Shown piece after piece: positions 45,168-52,221 of a DNA stretch of 62,068 nucleotides. Position numbers and translations under genes: made by a program. Origin of the DNA: Chryseobacterium gleum (GTDB lineage Bacteria > Bacteroidota > Bacteroidia > Flavobacteriales_D > Crocinitomicaceae); the NCBI GenBank assembly GCA_945882095.1, contig CAMCWF010000012.1, forward strand, positions 1 to 62,068, read 5' to 3'. The first letter of the stretch is position 1; every line of letters begins with the position of its first letter. The notes under the pieces were generated by a model. That model saw only the letters and a list, made by a program, of their open reading frames with translations, ran no database searches and had not been told where the DNA came from.

Positions 45168-45797
45168 ATGAGCGCTTTACCTAAACTAATTATTGGGAAA
45201 ACCGGTGAAATCAGCTGGAAGCTTATCCCTCTTCAAAGCATAGCGGCACATCGGGAAATTTTAACAAATGACTTAACCCCGATTGAAAAGAAAGAAATGG
45301 AGGTGCACTCCCTGCAAAAACGGCAAATGGAATATTTAGCAATACGTTCCTTGAAAAACATTGATTTCCAATCCGTTTCAATAGCCTATAAACCATCAGG
45401 AAAACCTTTATTCCATGAAATCAAGACAGAAATCGGCATCAGTCACTCCAATTCTTATGCATTATGGGCAACCGCGAGCTTCCCTTTTGGTTGCGATGTT
45501 GAAGAAATTGATGAGCGATTGGTTCGTGTTTCACAACGTTTTTGCAGCCATGAAGAATTGACTGTCATAGAGGAAAACGTTTCTACAAAATCTTTGACAA
45601 AACTATGGTCATGCAAAGAGGCCATCTATAAACTTTGTGATGACTCCGGTATGCATTGGAAAACCGACATGATGTGCATTGGCGTGGAAAAGGAACAATG
45701 GTTGTTTTCGGTACGGTCTTTTGGCAAAACAAAAAAAGTTGTGTGCACTGTAATCCCTATAGAAAATGCTATTTTAGCCTTTGCGTATGATGCATAA
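45168..45797 (+). CDS. 4'-phosphopantetheinyl transferase superfamily protein
   Basis: A 209-aa enzyme that would attach phosphopantetheine from CoA to acyl or peptidyl carrier proteins. The signature is present: GCDVEEIDERLVRV with the metal-binding Asp and Glu, then KLWSCKEAIYKL about 40 residues later. ISHSNSYALWATA is the conserved segment before it. The Sfp-like arrangement suggests a broad carrier-protein range. The ATG at 45168 is used. Its end overlaps the start of the GGGP synthase-like gene by 11 bases, so both are probably made from one message. Confidence 0.87.
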   Translation: MSALPKLIIGKTGEISWKLIPLQSIAAHREILTNDLTPIEKKEMEVHSLQKRQMEYLAIRSLKNIDFQSVSIAYKPSGKPLFHEIKTEIGISHSNSYALWATASFPFGCDVEEIDERLVRVSQRFCSHEELTVIEENVSTKSLTKLWSCKEAIYKLCDDSGMHWKTDMMCIGVEKEQWLFSVRSFGKTKKVVCTVIPIENAILAFAYDA

Positions 45798-46521
45798 ATC
45801 CTCTGTATATTTTAAATTGGTAAACGCTCACAACGGCATTGCGGTATTGATTGATCCCGACAAACAAAGCAATGCAGAATCTTTGCGGTTGTTGATTGAT
45901 CAATTAAATGAATTACAACCTGATTTCATATTTGTTGGGGGAAGCACGGTGACTGAGGACGCCTTTATACGTTGTGTCTCTCAGATAAAAACTCGTAGTG
46001 CCATTCCTTTGGTTATTTTCCCGGGGTCTTCTGTTCAAGTGGATGAAAACGCAGACGCCATCTTATTTTTATCGTTATTGTCGGGCCGAAATCCAGAATA
46101 TTTAATTGGTCAACAGGTAGAGGCGGCTTCCCAGGTTTATCGTTCTGGAATCGAAGTCATTCCGACGGCTTATTTGTTATTGGACGGTGGGACCTCTTCT
46201 TCCGTGGCAAAGGCCTCCAAAACAGACCCCATCCCACAAGTTGAAAGTGAAACGATTTTTAATACTGCTTTGGCGGGAAAGCTATTGGGAATGCAATGTA
46301 TTTATTTGGACGCTGGCAGTGGGGCGCAAAACGCAGTAGATCCTTCACACATTCAATCCGTTAAGACGCTGGGATTGCCGCTTATCGTTGGAGGTGGAAT
46401 TCGCACCACGGCACAAATTTCACAAGCGCATCAAGCAGGGGCTAATTTGGTCGTAATTGGAAACCGAATTGAGGAAAGCAAAACCTTTATACAGGACCTT
46501 ATTGATTACAAAAACAGATGA
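45787..46521 (+). CDS. Geranylgeranylglyceryl/heptaprenylglyceryl phosphate synthase-like protein
   Basis: A TIM-barrel prenyltransferase of about 244 aa that would join a polyprenyl group to glycerol-1-phosphate. Motifs: VLIDPDKQ near the N terminus, FVGGSTVTE, LVIFPGSS, YLDAGSGA, and the phosphate-binding end LIVGGGIRTTAQ followed by GANLVVIGNRIEE. Bacteroidota carry group II enzymes of this family, whose natural lipid product in these bacteria is little understood. Start ATG 45787 or the adjacent 45790. It overlaps the transferase gene upstream and, by four bases (ATGA), the membrane-protein gene downstream. Confidence 0.88.
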   Translation: MMHKSSVYFKLVNAHNGIAVLIDPDKQSNAESLRLLIDQLNELQPDFIFVGGSTVTEDAFIRCVSQIKTRSAIPLVIFPGSSVQVDENADAILFLSLLSGRNPEYLIGQQVEAASQVYRSGIEVIPTAYLLLDGGTSSSVAKASKTDPIPQVESETIFNTALAGKLLGMQCIYLDAGSGAQNAVDPSHIQSVKTLGLPLIVGGGIRTTAQISQAHQAGANLVVIGNRIEESKTFIQDLIDYKNR

Positions 46522-46910
46522 AAATACCATTGATAAAAAAAATTGCTGGTGTTTTGTTTGCGCTTGGTTTTACAAGTGGTGTTTTTTTATTCTTGGCTCA
46601 AAATTTTGAAATCGGCTTATTGCCCATTGACCCCAGCATTTATTTATGGTTGTTTTTTGCCTTTGGAATCCTAGGTTTTGCTTTGAATTTAGTGAGCTTC
46701 AAAAAAGACACCGTCGGCATTAAATCAGGTAATTTGATGTATTGGTTAGGCGCATCCATGGTGTTGGTTGGATTGCTATTGTATTTTTTACAAACCATTC
46801 TTTGGAACTGGATTTTACTTTCTGTTGGCTGTCTCCTGATCTTGATAAGCTTTTACGTCAATCGAAAGAAAAAACCTCAGAAATCTGAATTCATTGACGT
46901 GGATGAATAA
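46518..46910 (+). CDS. Small four-helix membrane protein of unknown function
   Basis: The 130-aa product has four hydrophobic segments: about 10-28 (GVLFALGFTSGVFLFLA), 42-60, 74-92 (YWLGASMVLVGLLLYFL) and 95-112. A charged lysine-rich tail with an acidic end (FIDVDE) follows. No family is recognised. Its four-base overlap with the GGGP synthase-like gene suggests a role close to that enzyme, for example in lipid handling; this is inference. Its last 20 bases overlap the convergent nadC gene. Confidence 0.75.
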   Translation: MKIPLIKKIAGVLFALGFTSGVFLFLAQNFEIGLLPIDPSIYLWLFFAFGILGFALNLVSFKKDTVGIKSGNLMYWLGASMVLVGLLLYFLQTILWNWILLSVGCLLILISFYVNRKKKPQKSEFIDVDE

Positions 46911-47736
46911 CTGCCTTGAGGCTTAAATCCAAACTGTCGACATGATGCGTAAGCGTGCCCATTGAAATGAAATGCACCCCTGTTTCGGCGTAAGCAACAA
47001 GGTTATCTTCATCAATCCCACCAGAGGCTTCCACTTCCACATTTGCAGGAATCCATTTAAGACAATCAAGGATTTCCTTTGGCGTAAAGTTGTCCAGCAT
47101 AATTCGGTTGATCTCCTTAATCTCAATGGCTTCCTTCAATTCTTGAAAATTTCTCACTTCCACTTCTACAGGTAAATTCAATCCTGAACTCAACTGATAT
47201 GCCACGACTTTTTCCATCGCTAACTTGATGCCTCCACAAAAATCAATGTGATTGTCCTTCAACATGATCCGGTCAAACAGCCCAAAGCGATGGTTTGCTC
47301 CGCCGCCAATGTTAACGGCTTCCTTTTCCAACAATCGAAATCCAGGTGTTGTCTTTCTGGTATCCAGAAGGGTTACCTCGGTATGTTTTACCTTCTCCAC
47401 AAGCCTTTTCGTTTTGGTCGCTATGCCAGACATCCGTTGCATGCAATTCAAAATCAACCTTTCGGTGGAAAGTAAATTTTGTGCATTCCCAAAAATGGTA
47501 AAGGCGATGTCACCGACCTCAATGGCATCTCCATCGTTAAAATAAAATGTAATTTCAGCTGAGGGGTCTGTTTTCTCTATGATGCGTTTTGCGACTTTAA
47601 CGCCTGCAAGAATGCCCTTTTCTTTTACCAAAAGTTTCGCTGTTCCTTTTTGGGTTGAATCAATTGCAGCCAGTGTGGAAAAATCTCCGGGACCTAAATC
47701 CTCTTGCAACCAAAAATCTATACATTCATTAAGCAT
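46891..47736 (-). CDS. nadC: Nicotinate-nucleotide pyrophosphorylase (quinolinate phosphoribosyltransferase)
   Basis: NadC converts quinolinate and PRPP to nicotinate mononucleotide, a step of de novo NAD synthesis. The 281-aa length is normal. Key segments: EDLGPGDFST near the N terminus, NCMQRMSGIATKT, then TRKTTPGFRLLEKEAV and GGGANHRFGLFDRIMLKDNH with the substrate-binding Arg, Lys and His residues, and VEVEASGGI at the end. It stands alone; a TACCTTTG -7 element is only four bases before its ATG. PnuC and a NadR-like kinase for the salvage route are encoded 8 kb away. Confidence 0.97.
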   Translation of the reverse strand: MLNECIDFWLQEDLGPGDFSTLAAIDSTQKGTAKLLVKEKGILAGVKVAKRIIEKTDPSAEITFYFNDGDAIEVGDIAFTIFGNAQNLLSTERLILNCMQRMSGIATKTKRLVEKVKHTEVTLLDTRKTTPGFRLLEKEAVNIGGGANHRFGLFDRIMLKDNHIDFCGGIKLAMEKVVAYQLSSGLNLPVEVEVRNFQELKEAIEIKEINRIMLDNFTPKEILDCLKWIPANVEVEASGGIDEDNLVAYAETGVHFISMGTLTHHVDSLDLSLKAVIHPRQ

Positions 47737-47740
47737 AATG

Positions 47741-47748
47741 CAAAGGTA
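47741..47748 (-). promoter_or_regulatory. -7 element TACCTTTG of nadC
   Basis: Exact TAnnTTTG on the minus strand with four bases between it and the nadC ATG, the leaderless arrangement also seen at mbnP and the SCO gene. Confidence 0.45.
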
Positions 47749-47782
47749 TTAAGGACAAGCGTAAAAAGTACATCATGTTCCT

Positions 47783-47790
47783 TATATTTG
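47783..47790 (+). promoter_or_regulatory. -7 element TATATTTG of the TPR sensor kinase
   Basis: Exact TAnnTTTG, seven bases before the ATG at 47798. Together with the nadC element it makes a compact 61-bp divergent promoter. Confidence 0.45.
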
Positions 47791-47797
47791 TTAAGAA

Positions 47798-49960
47798 ATG
47801 CGACAAAACAAGCAGCTTTTTGTATTCCTTACCGGTTTTTTAGGGTGTTTTCTTTGGACCTCTTGTTTTGGCCAAACCGAGAAAATCCAAAAGGCATTAG
47901 ATGTCTTAAATCACACATCGCAATACAATCCCATCTCATTTCACAAAGCAGTCGAATCATTAAACAAACCATCGCAATCAGACATCAATGCTTTGCTACT
48001 CATAGCATATGACGAGCGACAAAATGGCAACATTCGCGATTTTTTAATTCATGTAAGGCGAATAGAAAATTCTTCCCAAGAAATAAGGTACCCTGCACTC
48101 AAACATTTGTCCCATTTGGTTTTTTCGGATTATTACGAATTGGCAGGTAAAATACCCAAGGCTAAATTTTACAGTTCCACAGCGATTGAATATGCGAAAA
48201 AGAATCATAAAAATCGTTGGATATCTCAGGCATATCGGTCGATGGCATCGGTTTACATGTCTCAATACAACAGTGATTCTACTTTTTTTTACATCGATAA
48301 ATCCATGCAATTTGCCAAGCGATCCGACAGCGAGCTCGAGTTGGCATTTTGCTTTGACCAAGCCGCGATGGGACATGCTCAATTCAGCAAGCTTGAAGAG
48401 GCTGTAACCCAAGAATTGTTGGCGCTTCAGGTAACGGAGAAAACAAAAAACAACTATTACCAAGCGTTGTACAACCGAAACATTTCTGATTTTTCACTTC
48501 TCGCGAAAAACCTCCGAGAAGCAGAGAACTATTTACGAAAAAGCAATGTCAAGCTCAAAAACATCTTGAGTCCTAGAATGAATGCAGAGAACGAAATTTC
48601 AAATGCAAGGATTTTGGTTGAGCAAGGCATGGCAACGGAAGCTTTGCGATTTTTACCTTCGTCCATTAAAAAACTAGAACGTTTAAAGGACGTTCGCGCT
48701 TTAGGCAAGGGTTGGTTGGTCCTCGGACAAGCCTATAACCAAATGGGGAGGACAAAAGATGCATTGAAATCCTTTGAAAATGCGCTCACCTATTTTGGAT
48801 TGTCCCGTGCCTTGGACCCCTCTGCTGAGGTGTATAATGAAATTGGGAATGTCTACTATCGGATACGGGACCTAGAAAGCGCAGAGACAAACATTCTGAA
48901 ATCGATGAAAATTCGCTATGAAATCAAAGAGAAAATACGAATTTTTGACAGCTACTTGGTTTTGGCTAACATCTATGAAAAACGGAATCAGAAGCAAAGG
49001 GCTTACGATTATTTGAAGATGTACAACGACTTTCTGCGAAAGAATTCAACGTCCATTGACAGTAAAATGATTGAAGACTTAACCCAAACAAATTCCCGTG
49101 AGGAAAGGGAGCGATTGATAGAAACTCAAGGAGAAAAACTACAAAAGGAACTTAAAGAAAAAGAAATTTTACAACTTCAGAGCGACCGACAATTGCTTGG
49201 TATTGGAATTGTGATTTCGATATTCTTCCTTTCCGCCCTCGTGGTATTTTTCGTGGTACGCCAAAGGAATACTTTACAAGATCAGAAAGAGTCAGAAATG
49301 GCCCAGACCCTCCTTCGCTCACAAATGAATCCACACTTTATCTTCAATGCCTTGGCGGTGATACAAAGTTACATTTACGAAAACACACCAGAAAAAACCT
49401 CAAAATTTCTCGTGAATTTCTCTCGATTGATACGGTTAATATTGGAAAACTCTCCTAAAGAATTCATTACGATTGATACGGAAAAGGAGATTTTAAGTAA
49501 GTATTTAACCACACAAAAACTACGGTTTGAGGAGCGCTTTAATTTCAACCTATTGATTGACGAAGATTTGATTTTTAGGAGGGCAATGATACCCCCGATG
49601 ATTACCCAACCCTTTATTGAAAATGCAATCGAACATGGACAATTGCACACCATCGAGGAAGGGATGATCCAAATCGAAATGAGCGAAAGGGAAGGCATGT
49701 TGGAAATCATTATTACCGACAATGGGGTGGGTCGTGCGCAATCGGCAAAAATTAAAAAGAACAAATCGCACAAGAGTATGGCCATAGACATAACGCGCCA
49801 AAGGATTGAGATTTTAAATAAAAAATACAAAGGAAAAGGCAGTTTAGCGATTGAAGATTTGGTGCAGAGTAACCAAACCGGAACCAAGGTAATTATTTGT
49901 TTGCCAATAATTTACGAAAATACTATATTTGGAAATGATGAAAAAGGTACTCATAATTGA
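47798..49960 (+). CDS. LytS-type sensor histidine kinase with TPR repeats
   Basis: A 720-aa kinase: a signal-anchor (FVFLTGFLGCFLWTSCFGQ), a periplasmic TPR region (about 100-440; GWLVLGQAYNQMGRTKDALK is one repeat), a coiled coil, one membrane helix near 468-488 (GIVISIFFLSALVVFFVV) and a LytS-like kinase core. The phosphorylated histidine is in SQMNPHFIFNAL, near residue 513. ATP binding follows with PFIENAIEHG and ITDNGVGRAQS. The partner is the LytTR regulator downstream, which overlaps it by 26 bases. The signal sensed is unknown. Confidence 0.93.
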   Translation: MRQNKQLFVFLTGFLGCFLWTSCFGQTEKIQKALDVLNHTSQYNPISFHKAVESLNKPSQSDINALLLIAYDERQNGNIRDFLIHVRRIENSSQEIRYPALKHLSHLVFSDYYELAGKIPKAKFYSSTAIEYAKKNHKNRWISQAYRSMASVYMSQYNSDSTFFYIDKSMQFAKRSDSELELAFCFDQAAMGHAQFSKLEEAVTQELLALQVTEKTKNNYYQALYNRNISDFSLLAKNLREAENYLRKSNVKLKNILSPRMNAENEISNARILVEQGMATEALRFLPSSIKKLERLKDVRALGKGWLVLGQAYNQMGRTKDALKSFENALTYFGLSRALDPSAEVYNEIGNVYYRIRDLESAETNILKSMKIRYEIKEKIRIFDSYLVLANIYEKRNQKQRAYDYLKMYNDFLRKNSTSIDSKMIEDLTQTNSREERERLIETQGEKLQKELKEKEILQLQSDRQLLGIGIVISIFFLSALVVFFVVRQRNTLQDQKESEMAQTLLRSQMNPHFIFNALAVIQSYIYENTPEKTSKFLVNFSRLIRLILENSPKEFITIDTEKEILSKYLTTQKLRFEERFNFNLLIDEDLIFRRAMIPPMITQPFIENAIEHGQLHTIEEGMIQIEMSEREGMLEIIITDNGVGRAQSAKIKKNKSHKSMAIDITRQRIEILNKKYKGKGSLAIEDLVQSNQTGTKVIICLPIIYENTIFGNDEKGTHN

Positions 49961-50681
49961 TGACGAAAAACGAATCCGTGATTTCGTTAAACGTATGATT
50001 GACTCATTTGGCTTGGACCTAACGGTTTATACCGATGGTGAAAACGTAGAAACGGGGTTGGCATCCATCGAAAGCCTTAAACCTGACATCGTTTTCTTAG
50101 ACATACAAATGCCTGATGGGACAGGTTTTGATTTGTTGAACCGCGTGAAGGAGAAAAATTTTGAGCTTATTTTTATAACTGCATTTCAAGAATATGCCAT
50201 AATGGCGATAAAATTCAGCGCATTGGATTATATCCTAAAACCCATTGATGAAGAGGAGTTGAAAACGGCAATCATCAACGCCATTGATACCATCGATTTT
50301 AAGAAAGATGACACACAATTTGAAGCATTAAGCCACAACCTACTGCCCAATCAAAAACGCAAATTGGTATTAAAAACCCAGGAAAGCGTTCATGTCGTGG
50401 ATTTGAGTGACATCATTCGTTGTGAAGCCGATAAAAACTATACCTTTTTTTACTTGAGCAATGGAAAGAAAATTTTGGTTTCAAGGACATTAAAGGATTT
50501 CGAAACCCTGCTTTCTAACCAAGGGTTTTTCCGGGTACAGCAGTCCCACCTCATCAACTTGGATTTTATTGACCGATATGACAAGCAAGAAGGAGGATCT
50601 GTAATTTTAAAAGACGGTTCTTCGGTTCCCTTATCTCCCGCGAAAAAGGAGCAGTTTTTTACGTTATTGGAAAAACTCTAA
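49935..50681 (+). CDS. LytTR-family response regulator
   Basis: A 248-aa regulator: receiver domain with LIIDDEKRI at the start, phosphoacceptor aspartate in VFLDIQMPDGTG (about residue 56), threonine in FITAFQEYA and lysine in DYILKPIDE; then a LytTR DNA-binding domain from about 145 (RKLVLKTQESVHVVDLSDI, RVQQSHLINLDFI). It is read from ATG 49935 or 49938, inside the end of the kinase gene. A TATATTTG sequence lies three bases before the first ATG, so an internal promoter is possible. LytTR regulators bind paired direct repeats; I did not find a convincing target in the window. Confidence 0.94.
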   Translation: MMKKVLIIDDEKRIRDFVKRMIDSFGLDLTVYTDGENVETGLASIESLKPDIVFLDIQMPDGTGFDLLNRVKEKNFELIFITAFQEYAIMAIKFSALDYILKPIDEEELKTAIINAIDTIDFKKDDTQFEALSHNLLPNQKRKLVLKTQESVHVVDLSDIIRCEADKNYTFFYLSNGKKILVSRTLKDFETLLSNQGFFRVQQSHLINLDFIDRYDKQEGGSVILKDGSSVPLSPAKKEQFFTLLEKL

Positions 50682-50685
50682 GATC

Positions 50686-51825
50686 CTAAGCCAACGCTTG
50701 ACGAATGTCGTCAATCAAATCATCGGCATCTTCAATGCCTATGCTCAAGCGTATCAAGGAATCTACAACACCACTTTTTTCTCTCTCTTCCTTCGGAATG
50801 GAGGCATGTGTCATGCTTGCAGGATGACCCACCAAAGACTCTACGCCACCGAGGGATTCTGCCAATGCAAAAATCTCAAACTTATTTACAATTTCAAGGG
50901 CTTCGTCCAATCGATTTCCCTTTAAGGTAAAGGACAACATTCCTCCAAAACCATTCATTTGCTTTACCGCTACGTGGTGGTTTGGATGGGATTCAAATCC
51001 TGGCCAATACACTTTGTCAACTTTGGGATGTTGCACCAAAAAGTGGGCAAGTTTCTCTCCATTGAAACAGTGTCTTTCCATCCTGAGGTGCAGCGTTTTA
51101 ATTCCTCGAAGCACAAGAAAGGCGTCCATCGGACCGGCAACGGCGCCACAAGAATTTTGAATGCGGTACATTTCAGTTGCAAGATCTTCGTCACTGGTTA
51201 CCAATGCGCCCATGACGACATCTGAATGGCCCCCTAAGTATTTGGTAGCGGAGTGCATCACAAAATCTGCCCCAAGATCCAAGGGTGTTTGCAAAAAAGG
51301 CGTAGCAAACGTATTATCAACACAAAGCATTGCACCTGCCTCCTTGGCGATTTTGGAAGCGGCGGCGATGTCAATGATGTTCATCATTGGATTGGTGGGT
51401 GTTTCTATCCAAATCATTTTGGTTTTCGCATTTACTTTATCGGAGATGTTCTTAATGTCTTGCATGTTTACAAAATGAAAAACAAGCCCATATTTCTCAA
51501 AAATGGTTTTGAACAATCGGTAAGAACCCCCATATAAGTCATGGGTAGAAATGACTTCATCCCCTGGGTTGAGCATTTTGATGAGGCAATCAATGGCTGC
51601 CAATCCCGAAGCGAAACAAGCCCCAAACTTTCCATTTTCAATGGCAGCAAGGTTTTTTTCCAAGGCATGACGCGTTGGGTTCAGGGTACGAGAGTATTCA
51701 TATCCCTTGTGGTTTCCGACCCCATCTTGCACATAGGTTGACGTTTGGTAAATCGGTGTCATGATGGCTCCTGTTGCAGGATCGGGAGCCACTCCTTCGT
51801 GAATTGCTTTGGTTGCGAATTTCAT
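50686..51825 (-). CDS. Trans-sulfuration enzyme (cystathionine gamma-synthase/lyase or O-succinylhomoserine type)
   Basis: A 379-aa PLP-dependent enzyme of the Cys/Met metabolism family. The PLP lysine lies in SATKYLGGHSDVVMG, and YEYSRTLNPTRHALE, the DLYGGSYR tyrosine region and SLGGVESLVGHPASMTHA are typical. The family includes cystathionine gamma-synthase (MetB), cystathionine lyases and O-acylhomoserine sulfhydrylases, and sequence alone does not settle which reaction is catalysed. Given metK and mtnA in the window, a methionine-related role is reasonable. It is a stand-alone gene converging with the response regulator, four bases apart. Confidence 0.92.
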   Translation of the reverse strand: MKFATKAIHEGVAPDPATGAIMTPIYQTSTYVQDGVGNHKGYEYSRTLNPTRHALEKNLAAIENGKFGACFASGLAAIDCLIKMLNPGDEVISTHDLYGGSYRLFKTIFEKYGLVFHFVNMQDIKNISDKVNAKTKMIWIETPTNPMMNIIDIAAASKIAKEAGAMLCVDNTFATPFLQTPLDLGADFVMHSATKYLGGHSDVVMGALVTSDEDLATEMYRIQNSCGAVAGPMDAFLVLRGIKTLHLRMERHCFNGEKLAHFLVQHPKVDKVYWPGFESHPNHHVAVKQMNGFGGMLSFTLKGNRLDEALEIVNKFEIFALAESLGGVESLVGHPASMTHASIPKEEREKSGVVDSLIRLSIGIEDADDLIDDIRQALA

Positions 51826-51861
51826 TTTTTTGCTTAAAATTAGTAAAAAGCCCTTAGTTGG

Positions 51862-52179
51862 CTACATTTCCACAAAAGGATCCCAGAAATGTTTTTCAAA
51901 GTTTACGATTTGGTCTTTTTCGACGGTGATGCCTTCTGATTCCAACAGTTTTTGCATTTTCTCCGGAGGGCTGAAGTGCATTTTCCCTGTAAGTAAACCA
52001 TTACGGTTGACTACGCGGTGCGCGGGGACGTCGGGTAAGGCATGACTGGCGTTCATCGCCCAACCTACCATTCTGGAAGATTGTGCGCTTCCTAGGGCTT
52101 TGGCGATTGCCCCGTAGGTGGTAACGCTTCCCTTGGGAATCATCTTAACGATTTCATACACAGCTTGATTGAAATCCAA
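51862..52179 (-). CDS. Alkyltransferase-like (ATL/MGMT-family) DNA-binding protein, alanine at the Cys site
   Basis: A 105-aa protein with the DNA-binding half of O6-alkylguanine-DNA alkyltransferase: IPKGSVTTYGAIAKALGS, MVGWAMN, and the active-site region PAHRVVNRNG. The reactive cysteine of PCHRV is alanine (residue 53). Such ATL proteins bind alkylated guanine and hand the lesion to nucleotide excision repair instead of repairing it. A Thermus ATL with alanine at this place is known. The start is uncertain: TTG at 52179 gives the usual lead-in, as no ATG precedes IVKMIPKG closely enough. Confidence 0.85.
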   Translation of the reverse strand: MDFNQAVYEIVKMIPKGSVTTYGAIAKALGSAQSSRMVGWAMNASHALPDVPAHRVVNRNGLLTGKMHFSPPEKMQKLLESEGITVEKDQIVNFEKHFWDPFVEM

Positions 52180-52221
52180 AGGAATTGTTTAGCCTGGTAA
52201 ATGTTGTTTGAAAGGACGAAC

